From positions 868,001-932,000 of the forward strand of contig PTFA01000314.1 in assembly GCA_003342895.1 (NCBI GenBank): DNA of 64,000 nt. Reading direction: 5' to 3'. Below, piece after piece: positions 49,072 to 61,678 of this stretch. The first letter of the stretch is position 1. Each line of letters starts with the position of its first letter. The translations under genes and the position numbers were made by a program. The notes under the pieces were generated by a model. The model made no database searches. It was not told where the DNA came from and saw only the letters and a list, made by a program, of their open reading frames with translations. Origin of the DNA: Casuarius casuarius (taxonomy: Eukaryota; Chordata; Aves; Casuariiformes; Casuariidae).

Positions 49072-52000
49072 GAAAAAAGAAAAAGAAACAGTTTGAAAGC
49101 CGAATTTTGAGTATTCCAACAATATGCATGTTTTAAAGGGTAGCTTGTTTTTATTTGTTCAGGGAGGAGTTTATCCTCTGTTTAGTCCCTGAAAATCCTC
49201 TTCCTACATTACCAAGAACATTGCACACTCTCTTCTGTGGGTTTTTCGAATAAGTGGAGCACCCCTGGCAAGGAATTTAAAAAAGAAAAAAGCAGCTTTC
49301 TTGGGTTAAGGATGGATGTGTGTTTAGGTATGTGCATGTAAATATGTGAAGCTATTTGATATGCATTCAAGATATGACACTTGAATGATCTTTCATAGCT
49401 AGGCAAGGAGATGAAGGTCCAAGTATGTGTACTTGGATAATAAATGGGTATTGTGCAGCAGTGATCTGCAGTGATGGTGTCGGTTTAGGTACCCTTATTG
49501 GGTACATGTCAACAAGCCCATTTTGCAGGAAACTTCCCCAGACTAAAAATGCAGAATCCACTGAACACAATTTAGATCACTTTGGCTAGCAGAGAGTGTG
49601 AATTTGATCATTAGCCATTGGAATGCTTGCACAGGAATAACTATTCATTCAGTTTGCTCTGGTCCCTTTGCTGCAGTTTGTTCAGCCATGCCAGAGTCAA
49701 TTGGAGGAGGGCGATGTTGTTTGTTATTAAAAGCTAATTTGCGCATTGCAAGTTATGCTTATGGTTTGGCTTTGTTTCAGGCCTTGCCCCATTATACCTT
49801 CAGATCTCTTCCTCAGGGGAGTTGTGACCAGAAGATGCTGCCATAAATTAACCTAAATGAGCAGCCATGGTGCTGTACGGGAAAGAATGTAGCTGAAAGT
49901 TTTGAAGATTTATAAAGTTCCTGCATCATCAGCAAAGCTCACTGCTAAGGACACTGATATAGAGTGGCTGCCAAGCATTTTCCATGAATGTTTCTGAACG
50001 GGGGGAAAAAAAACCGTTTAAAATTATTCTTGTCATAACTTTAACTAAGATGACCTTTTGGGAAGTGAAAGGACCTGGGTTTTGGACAACCAGTGGAATT
50101 ATTTAAATACATTAATTATCTGGCAATTCTTAGAGAAAAAGACTGTTTAGAAAAAACTAGTTTCCAATGAAAAGTTTTGAGCAACCATAATTACAGTTCC
50201 ATCTTAGTATTTTGCTCTAAAGGCATCCAGATGATGAGTGACTGGAGCATCCAAGTTCCCCCCAGTATCCATGGTTCCTCCTTGTGACTTAAACTCGTGT
50301 GTTCAAGTAATTTTCTAGTAAAAGTCTAGCATTCTTACAAGTCCGTTGGAGGCCTTTTAAACCTGCCTTTTCCCCCACTCTGGGAGCCCTTCTGTGTTAA
50401 GCAGATCATTTTCCTGTGTGCTTCTTTATTAGAAGTCTGTCATACAAGACCCATAGACAAAAAGCAAGATATAAAGCTTACTACCAGTGCAATCAGATGC
50501 AGAAAAATGGCAACTATCATCATCACAGGAAAGGAATGGTATTTGTTGCATGTATTTTTAACATATGCATATGTACCTGTCTGTATGCTTGTACATACAC
50601 AGAGGTATTTTGATATTAAAGGGAGCAATTCTAGAGGTGAAATGAACATTATAAGATAATAGAGCTGTGGTTTTTTCTTCTCTAGTGGGACTAGCTGAGT
50701 CTTTCTTGGCTAATGCAAGTCTGCATTATGAGGCGGCAATCTGAAAGTGGTGCCCTTGCTGTGTGGAGTCCATGTAGAGTGTACAGAAATAGCTGAAATC
50801 TCATCTGACGCCCAACTCCTTTATTCCAAAACTCAAAGCAGAGAGAAAATTAAAACATTTTGTAATCTCATATGAAAATGCTTCAGCAGCTCTGCTTTAG
50901 CTCCCAGAGATACAGGAGGCACATTTTGCGTATTACAGAGGAAGCAGTTTTTCCGGCACACAGCAGAGAATGAGTGCTGCTTTCATTCCTTATTCATGTT
51001 CAGCGGGATGGTAGCTAACATCTTCCCAGATAAGAGCAGCATTGAAAGAGCCTCCAGGCTATGACAGTAAGTGGGATATCAGAGTCCTAAGACTTGGAGA
51101 TGTGCAGGATGCGTACAAGCTCTAGCATGCCTTGAGACAGGCATGTTTACTTGCTCTTGAATGGTAGATGGTTTATCTCATAGGCAGGCTTGTCTTTAGA
51201 GGTCCTCTGAGGCGCTCTACACTGACGACCAGCAGGGCTGTCGTATGTAGTAGGACCCAGTTTGCTGCACGTGTGCTGTAGAGATGGTCTGGATATTGGC
51301 TTTCAGCATGGGACCTGAACTGCATGGGCTCGGGGAGTTAAGCCAGTCCTTCTGCTCTGTCTGTTTCTCCGTGAGGACTCGACAAGCTGGAGGTCTCAGC
51401 TTCTTTTGTTGCCTTGACACTCTCTACTNTTTGTCTCTGTTCTCATCTCTCCCTGGTGTGTTGAACTGATAATAAGTGCAGACCTTCCAGATCCAATCAT
51501 GGAGGAGGTGTAAGGGATCTGCAGGTTTGGTCGCAGACCTGCGGGTACTGTTTGCGACAAAGACATAATTAACGCAAAACGGTTTCTGCTCGGCATTTGT
51601 CAGTAGCAGCTGTTAGCTTGCAGGAGTTCCTGGCCTCTCCGGCTATGCTGGACACACGTCATGGAGTGACAAAGAACTGACCACCGTGTGGATTTAGATT
51701 GCCACAGCTGTCTATATTAATCTTTCAAATAAATTTTGTGGTTTTCATTCCCCTGACTGTCCCCTTTCATTCTGCTCCCAGGAAGTGAATAGAGTGGAAA
51801 GTTTTGGAAGGATTTTAGCTTTGCTTGCAGTGACGGGCTTGGATATAGTACAATGTGAGGTAGTCTTCCAGTATTGTGGGAGAAATATCCTCAGAGCAAT
51901 GTGCCAGGGATAATTCACTGCATGACTCGCCCCAGCCTGTGAGGCTTACCTATTAGAGCTAGGTAAGTGGATTTGCTTTAAAAACACCAAGCAAATTCAA

Positions 52001-52525
52001 CTCTTGGTGATTTGAAGATTCACTAAGCAAATGTACAAGAGGATTCTCCTGCTTAATTCACCTAGAAGCAAGGTTGAAAAATATTAAAAAGGTCAGAAAT
52101 ACATTTGACATTTGTCATACCAACACATGCAAATCTTCATCCTAGGGGAGACCTTCATGTAATGGGATTTAGGAGATTTCTTTCCTCTTTAAGACTTTGT
52201 TAGGTGCTGTGATTGCCTTGCCGCCTAGTACAGGCCAGTAACGAGAGATTTCGATGGCTGTCACTCAGCAAGGAAAGTGAATGAAGTTGGATGATGGTGA
52301 TAAATTGCTTGCCGTGTTGGCTGCGGATGGGGTTAGGACAGGGCAATTGTCTGCCTGAAGCAATGTGGTGCAGGTGCATCTACACCTTTGTGCAGTAATG
52401 GGCAGTGTATTGTATTACCCTTAATCTGCATGTGGTCATGAGACAGCGTGCTGCAAGGTATTGTGGGTTTATTATTGTATTATAAAATCCTGAAAAGTAT
52501 GGTATTGGTAACAGGCATGTTACCA

Positions 52526-52600
52526 ATGTTACTATGTTAAGTTAACATGTTACTATGTTAAGTGTTAACATATATGTTAAATGTTAATGTATGTTATGTC
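52526..52600. repeat. Period-21 tandem duplication with ATGTTA-rich tail
   Basis: A 17-mer, ATGTTACTATGTTAAGT, occurs exactly at 52526-52542 and 52547-52563 (period 21). It is followed by degenerate ATGTTAA/GTTAACAT words to about 52600. GTTAAC is itself palindromic, so the stretch can fold in several ways. A local, probably slippage-expanded repeat. Confidence 0.85.
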
Positions 52601-55111
52601 CAGGTGTATTCTTGGGGCTGGAATTGGAGGACCAGCTAAACTTTTGCTCTCTGCAGCTCGCCGATGATGGTAGGATTTTGTTTGTCTGCCTCCTTGCTTT
52701 CATGGCTGGACAAAACCAAGCATAGGTGCTTCCTTAGGTCCTGGAATGCTGAGGCATGGCGAGTGAGGTCTTTGAGCTGCCTCCATGTGCATGCTCTAGA
52801 TGAGCTAGTAGACACTGCCCCTGCTTTGGGCGGCATCTGTCATGTAAAGACTCTGACCGTTTGTTTGTTTCCAGTTCAGTTTGGAGCAGAGTTAATCATG
52901 GGTCAAACAAAATTATAGTACAAATCTTAAACCAGCAAATTCTCTTCCAGGCTATCATGCTGACTCTTTAGAAATACTCATTCAGCTGAGTGCATTGGCA
53001 TGTAGCTACACAAGTCCTGCTAATTTTGGTTTCGTAACTAAATCTTTGTTGGTCGTTTCAAACTTTTAGAAGGAGATTTCCCAGAGAAGCAAACTCAGGT
53101 TAGGTTCCTAAACCTGTAAGTAGGCAGGCACATAGAAGGCTTAAAGTAAAACCTCCATCGCATTGAAGCTAAGGGTAAAACGTCAGTGATTCCTGAATTT
53201 CTAGGAGGGCTTATTTAAGTAGCTGTGAGTTTCTGGGCATGGACACTCCTATAACTCTCATTCCTTGCTTAAGGGCGGAGATTTCTAAAGCAGTTAAGTC
53301 TTTAGTGTACCAGTCTTACTAACTGAAAGTAATTTGGACTTGGGTTCCCAAGTCACTAAGGATTGGTCTTTTAAATTGTATTTAGGTGTTTCATGGTGGT
53401 TGGACATACAGGACTTCTGAAAACCCAGTTCTGGTTTTGAAAATTTTCACCTTATGCCCTGCTGTTAGAACAAATGAATGTCTGCACTGGCCCTTGTGAA
53501 GGGTGCCTAACGTTTAAGTTGGTACCTGTCTTTTATTAGGCCAAACACTTCCGTTTTAGCTCTGAAAGGGAACTAGCCTTGGTAGCAGCTCAGAAGCATC
53601 CTGTAGCTGAATCCAGAGTGATCCAAAGAAGCATATTGGCTCGGTTAGGGGGAAAAAATCCCCAAGAAACAAACAACAACAAAAAAAACCCCTGCTTAGG
53701 CAGTATCCTTTATTAATTTTGAATTTGTAACAAGGGATGAAAATGTCTCTTGGCCTAAAGGGTATGCTTGTGAGTTCTCTGTGGTGGTGACTGATGGAGT
53801 TTTACATGGAGCATACACTTGGGAATTTAGCTTGGCCCCAGACATAGCGATCAGTTCTGTGGCCAGCAGCAGAAAGTTCCCTATGTCTCCATTTCCTGAA
53901 ATTGTAGCAGCAACATTTACCCCCTTTTGTACCTCAGCAGCAAATGCTGGTGTGGAAAGGAGGTGACCAGCAGGATTCCTCTCCCAGGTTACTCTCCTCT
54001 TAAGAAATAGTAATTGCTTGGCTCGGTCTCCTGGGGCCCCTCATTTCATCAGTTGCTCCATGGCCAGCGGGCCTGATCCTCCCCCTGGGTCCAGGGAGCC
54101 TGGTGATGCTCACAACTTGTGGGTACATATGCCTTTTTTAGATGACGAGTCTTTTGAGACTATACCTCGAGAATAATCAGTTGATACACTAATAGTACCA
54201 AACAGTCAAGATTAAAAAAAATACTTTGGTTTCCGAATTACATATTGCAATGACTTTTTTTTTTTCCTTCTTTCTTAGAGCGGGCATTGTTAGGAAGTGA
54301 AAATAAATGGCTGGAGTGCCAGTATGAAATCTTTCAGTGCAGGTAGACCAGCACAATTTCTCATGCATATGGATGAAAAGAGAGTAACTGTTTGTATTTT
54401 CCCCAATAGACTCTACCCGTGTCTGACATATTACCGCAGGTCTTCCAGCAGAATAACAAAGAAAACAATAGTTTTCCTCTATGGCCTCATTGACTCTTTC
54501 TAAGAGTCCTGGTTTGGTATGAACAAGTAAACAATGTTTTCTTCTGCTAGATTGCCTTATGCTACAGAGACAAAATAAAATTACCAGGCAGAGAAGGTTT
54601 TATAAATGAGTTACTGTTTTTTCCTTTCTGGAAACAAAACAAGCCAAATGCTGCCAACCGAAATGAACAAGGGGAGAAGGCACCGAAGGAGGCGGCGATT
54701 GGCTGTATATTTACTGCATTTGTAGGAGTACATTATTGCTGATTCAATGAAATAAGAAAATTGTTTAGGCTTGCCTGAACGAGCATTACTTTATCTAATC
54801 AACCTTTTCTAAATTGGTCTTAATGTACTTCTATAAACACATTATTTCCAAACTCCAGGTTATGTGGGCAGCATCAGTTCTGCTCTGCTGTGGTACCAAA
54901 ATGTGCCCTTCCCTGTGCTCTGTGCTTGAAAAGCTTCCCCCACCCACTCAAAAGGAGCACGGGGAAGAAATTAGTTAGTTAGAACAAGTTGGAAGGAAAA
55001 TGCCTTGTGCATGGTCAACAGTGGGGTTGGCGAGATAGCTGGTATTTGGTCATCTATAGTGGGGTCCTGACTTCTCTGGGCAGGCAGGGGAGCACATGCC
55101 TTTGGGGCCAA

Positions 55112-55142
55112 TCTTGTCACCTTCTTGTCACCCTCTGGTGAC
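55112..55142. repeat. Period-11 duplication of TCTTGTCACC with adjoining hairpin
   Basis: TCTTGTCACC at 55112-55121 and again at 55123-55132. The second copy's GTCACC (55127-55132) pairs with GGTGAC (55137-55142) around CTCT. Seen directly. Confidence 0.75.
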
Positions 55143-55864
55143 CCACCTTCTTGTGTCCTTCACACCTAAAGCGCTTGGCACCTGCGCACCATGTGTCTGT
55201 TGAGGTGAATCACTCCCCCAGGGGCATGGCGGGGGGGGCAGGCTACTTTGGCAGTGAAGTGCTGAGAAAACTCCGTAGCTCCTGCCCAGCTGCATTTTGG
55301 AGCTTTTTTCCAAGAGAAGAGATTTGGAATATATGTGGAGAGGGAGGATCTGGGAAGCCCAGGTTGGGCTAGCCTGTATCGGGAGCCTCATGGCACCCTG
55401 GGCCCACTCTTTGGGCTGTGGTTTATGGAGAAGACGCTGTAGCTCTTAAGAGATAACCTCCAAGATATGACCAAAAGGACTGATTTCACTCCATGCAGAA
55501 AGAAAAAGATGCTGCCAGAGCTTAGTAAGCCCCGGTGCAGTGAGCTGCTGTACCGTGGTCCAAGTGCAGGGAAAGGGAAGAGGCACAGTTGTGCTTGGAG
55601 CCCTGGGGACTTGAGCATGAGGAGCTTGATCCTGGCTGAACTCTGCCCTTTATGCCGGCCAGCAAGGAAATCTCTGGATAAGCAAATAAATGAGGGTTTG
55701 AGTCCAGCCTGCATGTTTATGCCTTGCTAGAATAACATGCAACTTTTTCTTGCTCCTGGGAGAAATAAACCTAGGATCGTTCCCTTAAACCTGTTAAGTA
55801 GTTGTAATTGTGTTGTTACTAAGCTGGAATGATATATCTAAAGGTCTTCATGCGTGGATCATTT

Positions 55865-55881
55865 AAAAAAAAAAAAAAAAA
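55865..55881. repeat. A17 homopolymer
   Basis: Seventeen consecutive A. No polyadenylation signal or retrocopy body is recognisable just upstream. Confidence 0.95.
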
Positions 55882-57665
55882 CCACCACTAAGTAGCGTTA
55901 CTGGGCTGGGAAGCAATAAGCCATGGATTTATGGAAAAAAAAATACTTGTCATTTTTGCCTTTGATAAGTTGTTAATTTACCTCTGAATTGGCAGAATTC
56001 CCTGTAGTTAGTGTAGGGAGTTTCTGTGTTACGCAGTGAGCATCAGAGTAATGTTCGTTTATCTGAGACAACTGAGAAGTGTTGAGGCATGGCAGCTAGT
56101 GGGAAAGGAAATTCCAAAGANGCGTTAAATCTGGGTGTATTATAGTGTATAGGCTGCTATGTGTGTATGTTATGAAAGAACAAAAAACAATAGTAGGATT
56201 GTTGTAGTGAAGCTGATGATGGTGGAGGCTCTGTCTGCGTTAGCAGGTGGCATGATGCAGTAGGAATGGATGCCAAGGGTGAAGGGGGTGGGCTGCGGCG
56301 GCAACAGCCATGCGCCATGCATCTTGCAGGGGACTGGCTCCAGCCTGGGCTCCTGAAAACCCCCTCGCAGTTGGGGCATTGCAAGTGCACTGCCAGAGGA
56401 CATCTTTAGATTTACTCTCATCCCCTTCCAAATCCTTTTTGCACCTTCTGCGCAGTGTCCTGAAGCACAGTAAACTGGGATAATCAGGTGATTCGCTCTG
56501 AAGATGCACTCCTGAACCAAATAAAAATTCATTGTAAGCACATTTGCAGTGTATTTCACAGTGTTAATTTTTTTCCACACTTACTTTAGTTAAACAAACA
56601 TCCATCCATTTTGGCACAGAAACTTGGTATGGTCCATAACGTTTCTAACCCAGTACCTGTAAACAGGGTGTCTTCTCTCAAAAGAACTGTGAATTATCAT
56701 TGTGTTCTTTTATGACACTACTGTTACAAGATTGTGTTTTAAAGATACTGCTGCTAGTTTGCTATTCAGCTAACTAGCAGATCAATCAAAGACAATACTT
56801 TTAGCAAACAGAAAGACAAACACTGCAAAGAGGCAATGAAAGAAGACCAAAATCTACTTTTCTTCTCTGAGGAGGGTTTGGAAGTCCTTTACTTTTCCTT
56901 GCTATGACAACCTGATGTTGATCTGGAGGTATTCTAATGATGTCAGTATGGAGAAAATAAACTCTATTTTATATAAATTAAAAACTTATTTGAAATGAAG
57001 TCTTTTGTGGAAAAGGAGGAATGAAAACAAGAGATGATGGTAAGCATTCTGCTTTTCATTCACAGCTATGAAACAGCTTTGTGGACTAACAGGTAACTTT
57101 CTGATGATATACAGGATTTTGGTTTATAACCAGTGCTCTGCCAGGGTACTTCCCAACCCATTTGAAGACCTCAAGGGGTTGTGTCCTAAGGACATGCAAG
57201 TGATCCTATGTCACGTGCCGCAGTTGGGGAGCAGCCCCAGGTAAGGATGCAGGTGACAACACGGTAATCTCTCTGCACAGGAGCTCCTGCTGGCTGGGAG
57301 CTTGAACCATGAGAAACCCAAACTTACATAAAATTAAGCCTGTAACTTAGAAACTGCAGCAGAGAAGCTCATGATTATTCATTTTAGGTGTTAAAATGTC
57401 GACGGGATTGGGGATCAGAAGGAGAGACACTCACAAGGATTGCAAGGTAAGATCTCATGGGGGCAAACTGGCATGTAGGGAAGTTGTAGCTTTGCAATTT
57501 GGGGCTTTGCAGGTTTAAGAAATCTGACAACAAGCACATCNTATTTGATCCCTGCAAGGAGATAGGAGAAGTTTAACGCTTAGCCTTTCACAAAGGCAAA
57601 AACGTCATTGTTTATAATTTTTTAAGAAGCAATCTCATTGAAGGGAACTAACATAGCAATGTTGG

Positions 57666-57687
57666 TTATTTATTTATTTATGTATTT
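57666..57687. repeat. (TATT)n microsatellite
   Basis: TTATTTATTTATTTATGTAT: about four TATT units followed by a variant unit. Confidence 0.85.
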
Positions 57688-58553
57688 GACATTTTAAAAA
57701 AGATGAGAGCTGGTTTCTGTATTTGTTCATCTTCAGAATGACATACAGCTTTCAGAGTAAGCCACACATAAGTTTCATAGACCGTGGCAGTATATTTTGT
57801 TTTTTTAAGAGCTATTGGGTAAATCCAGGGACTAGCAGATAATATACTTAGCTTGAAAATGATAAGTGCGGAGATATGAAAGCCATTCCTTTTTCTGCTG
57901 TTGAAATGGGAAGATTAGTGGAAATGTCATGNCTTAGAATTCATGAAGCAATGTTTCCCTAATCAGCCATCAGACTAAATTGCTTGAATACAGTATATTT
58001 ATATTTATTTGTTTTATATGAGAAGACTGTGTAAAGGCAGGTTGAAACAGGTGTTGCAAATTTATGTAGAAACCCTTATACATAATGTTTTGCATTATCA
58101 CACTATCTGCTAATTGTGTTAAGTCTGATTAGCTACTGTAAAATACCTGCTACTGTAAAAAAACTTCATAAATACACGTCATAAAACCTCTGCAGGAGGA
58201 GCCTAGAGATTAGAGAGAGCCACAGACAGATTCAGCTTTTCAGAAACTGTGGGCCAAATCCTCACAGGCTTATCGCTGAGTATTGCTCACGGTGCCTTTC
58301 CCCTCGCTGGAGGTGCAACCCCCGTGTCTGGTGGTGCTGCCTGCTTTTGCTCTGATGCCGATAGGAAATAAAGGTTTTTCTTTGCTTTGAAAGAGATCTC
58401 ATCAGCCTGTGTGAGTAATTTGCTGCTTTCAGATACAAGTGGTGACAGCTGGGAGGGCACAGCCATAATAGTCCCTCTGTCATTCTTGGGAGACGCGTCT
58501 GTGTTAGCAAAAGCCCAATTTACAGAGAGTGGGTGGTAGAATCTGCATGAGCA

Positions 58554-58571
58554 TGTACTATATGTACTATA
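58554..58571. repeat. Tandem duplication, unit TGTACTATA x2
   Basis: Two exact 9-mers in tandem (58554-58562 and 58563-58571). The unit contains GTAC and TATA words. Confidence 0.9.
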
Positions 58572-60497
58572 TCAAGTGCCCAGGTACTTGTCTGTGACGC
58601 TTTGAATGGCTGTTGTTAATACAACATGGTGGGGGAGTTAGTGGGGAACATATGTTCTTATGGCCTTTTTGTTCTTAGTTTTTCTGAGACTCTTCTCCAG
58701 TGATGTAATGCCAGTATATTGAGACCACCTTTCTCAAGGAGAAAACACTACGGCACAATGACTTTTTTTAATCTTTCTTATAGTCAGTATTCTAGATTAA
58801 AATCTGCTGTTGTGAGCAGGGATTATTTGTAAACTGCAGCCAGCTAGGTGGTGCTGTGAATCACACCCCTCTCCCCGCTTTGGATTCAGCGTTTCTTTCC
58901 TGACTCTTCGGTGCTGTGGTCCCTCTTCTGCTCAGTTCGCTGGGCTGAGCAGGGAGCAGGTATACGAGGCCGAGGCTGTAAATTGGCCGGCGAGAGGGGT
59001 TAGTGCTCTTGGCCTCATGCACCACTGCTCCTGGGCCGGAGGTTACTTCCCCTTAGGATCTGCTGGTAGTGAGCGGGTTCGAATGAGTGAATTGGCAAAA
59101 GTTTTAGCAAATTATTTAAACTAATAAGTTTGCTTTGCTGAAGTTAGGGAGAGATCACTCGGGTTGCTCTGCCGACAGATCTGAGGGGACAGGAATTTCT
59201 GGCTGAGGAAGCAGCAATGAGCTGCTGGGGGCAAAAAACTCTTTCCCTGTTAGAGCTAGACCTAGCAAAGAAAACACATGCTCTTCACTACTCCCAAGAC
59301 TTGGCTGTCTTTGTGTTCCCATTCCTTAAAGGGGACAAACTAGAAAATAATTCTGCATACTCCTGATGCTTCCTAAAGGTGCTGTGTGCATAGAGGAAAA
59401 ACAATCTTCCCCAGTAAAGGGAGCTCACAGCGCAAGGAGAAGATCGGGGACATGACATGGAGAAGCCCCAAACCAGTCAGTGACTTTGCAGTGGGAGCCC
59501 CATGGGCCTCATAAACTTGCCAACAAACACTACATGCTATTTTGAGGTAATAGGAGCTTTTTTTATTCAACACGTACAAAATTCATGTTCCCTTGTCTCA
59601 GCCGAGATTTATGGCTGTGTAGAATATTAGTACTTTTCCGATTACAGCTCTCTGGCAGTAGGCAACTTAGCTTGCATACCTCTTGCTGCTAGAAAGCTGA
59701 CAGCGTGTGCTTATGCCTGCATGCGTATTAACCAGGGTTATTAATTTCTTTTGGATACAAACTAAAATTAGTGTCCCTTGGCTTTTTCCTAACTGAAAAT
59801 TGCTTTTTAAATATGTAAGAATCAGAAACAATTTCCTTGATACCTGGGTCCTTTCCTGAGCCTATCACTCACATGATCATTTGTCATTAGGCACAGCGGG
59901 CAGGAGGTTAATTGTAATTGCACGGTCACCTGGACTATTGTGTGATTGAAGCGGAGTTTCTCTGCTGTGTCAGGTCCAGCAGTATATTATTTGGAAGCGT
60001 TAGTGCCAGGTTGCTCTTTAAATCTGCCAGGGAACTGAGGAAGCGGTGATTTAAGCGTTCGATTTAGTGCTCTCTTCTTGCTGTCCGCTTCAGGCCACTT
60101 TACTAGCGACAGCAGAATGTGAGGGGAATTAAAATACAGATGCGTTGGACTTTTTAAAAAATAAAACCATGAACTAACAGAGAAGTTGGAACCCTTCATC
60201 TTTATAACTTAATCCTGTGCATCTTTGTTGACAACTCTATATGTAAATCACTAATTATTCTAAACTATTCAATTCCCCTCCAGGAAATCCAGACTTGAAC
60301 ATTAAAGGCTAGCTATAACGAATGAAAGCCTTCCACTGATTCCCTGCAGGTTTTATTAAGCTGCAGAGAAAACACAAGGTTCCTTTGCATCATGAATAAC
60401 AGTGATAGAGGGGTTAGCAATTTACCTACATCAGTGGAGATTACTGGGTTTGGGGCAGTAACTGTAGGCATTTTACAGCTTCAGTAATACATACTTT

Positions 60498-60520
60498 TCA
60501 CCTTCTCGGAGAGAAGGTGA
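60498..60520. repeat. Perfect inverted repeat (10-bp stem, 3-nt loop)
   Basis: TCACCTTCTC at 60498-60507 pairs exactly with GAGAAGGTGA at 60511-60520 around GGA. This is the longest perfect hairpin I noticed. No T-run follows. The 10-bp stem is well short of a microRNA precursor. Confidence 0.85.
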
Positions 60521-61344
60521 GAGAAGGGAAAACAGGGCTGATTGCTGTGCGAAAGCTCTCCTTTCATTGCTTTATATCAGCGGTGGAGTCCAGGAATGGG
60601 GGTATGATGCAGACCTGAGCCATGGTACCTGTCCGTCTTTCTCAGGCACTTCTTCAGTCACACTCTCTCCCAGTCTTCCCTTTTTTGGCCCGGCAGTTAA
60701 TTCCCTACCTGACAGGGAACGGGGTTTGGCAGTCTGGGTGCAGGCTGGTCCAGCTCTAGGGCTTTCTGCAAATGCTTCTGAAACCACTAGGCCTCACTCA
60801 GGTGTTCCTCGGTTCACTGTACAGCAGCCTATACCACTATTTTTGCATTGTAAGCATAGCTTTCCCTGTGAGGCAGCATCGTGATGGTGCATGCGTTAGA
60901 GGGATGGCGCTCTGGGCAACAGGGCTTACCTGGTAGAAACACGGTGACTTGTGTTGCGAGGAACAGCCCAGTCTCGGGGATGTCAGTGCCCCCACACTGA
61001 GCTGCAAGTCGCTTGCTCTGCGTGCGGGGCCATACGTACCCCGTATGGGGCTTTCCATGCTGCCGGCAGCACTGCACTGTACTGCTGCATCCTCTCCCTT
61101 TGGCCCCAATGTTCCTGATCCAGAGAAAGGGCTTCTGCGGGCAAGGCAACCTGAAGGCTTCCAAGTTCGGGTCTCCAGGCAAGGTGTCTTTCTGTGTTAT
61201 TCCTGGAAGAGACAGTTTCATTGCCTTCTCCTGCTTTCCTCAGGCTCGAAAAAGGCAGTCTTGGAAAGCAAAACTTGCCGTTTGAACTTTTTTTTTCTTT
61301 TAATCTAATTTCTCAGAAGCAAGGGAAAGCTTTTTTCCCACCCC

Positions 61345-61347
<3 letters not shown>

Positions 61348-61373
<26 letters not shown>
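61348..61373. repeat. A26 homopolymer
   Basis: Twenty-six consecutive A, the longest homopolymer in the window, preceded by a T-rich segment (61289-61300). No AATAAA lies in the 30 bases before it and no retrocopy body is recognisable, so I treat it as a simple repeat. Confidence 0.95.
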
Positions 61374-61375
<2 letters not shown>

Positions 61376-61649
61376 CCAGCCAAAAATCTTCATGTGGATG
61401 AGCATGCAGTTAACATGCCTTCTCCAATGCTGGCCTTTTGTCATTTTTCCCCTCTACCTTTTCTTTGTATTATTCTTGGCCACCTTTCTTGAAGGAGCTA
61501 TTGATTAAAGCATGCAAGCTGCCTCAGAGCCTGCATATCAAGCTGCTCTTTTTTTTCAAGTTGCTCAGTATGGGAAGAGCGTCCATTTTTGCATGGCAGT
61601 GCAGCTTTTCCCAGATACCTGCTCTATCCAGCTTGCTNGCTCTCCTTTT

Positions 61650-61678
61650 TCTTTTTTTTTCTTTTCTCCTCTCCTTTG
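61650..61678. repeat. T-rich pyrimidine tract
   Basis: CTTTTTCTTTTTTTTTCTTTT-type run of T and C following an n at 61638. Low-complexity sequence. Confidence 0.75.

Noticed and set aside
50926..50985. Third MIR-like segment (ACATTTTGCGTATTACAGAGGAAG region)
   Set aside because: Only a short AT-rich match to the ATTTTACAGATGAGGAA word. The spacing and the following words do not fit.
61348..61373. A26 as the poly(A) tail of a retrocopied gene
   Set aside because: There is no polyadenylation signal in the preceding 30 bases, no coding remnant upstream and no target-site duplication that I could see.
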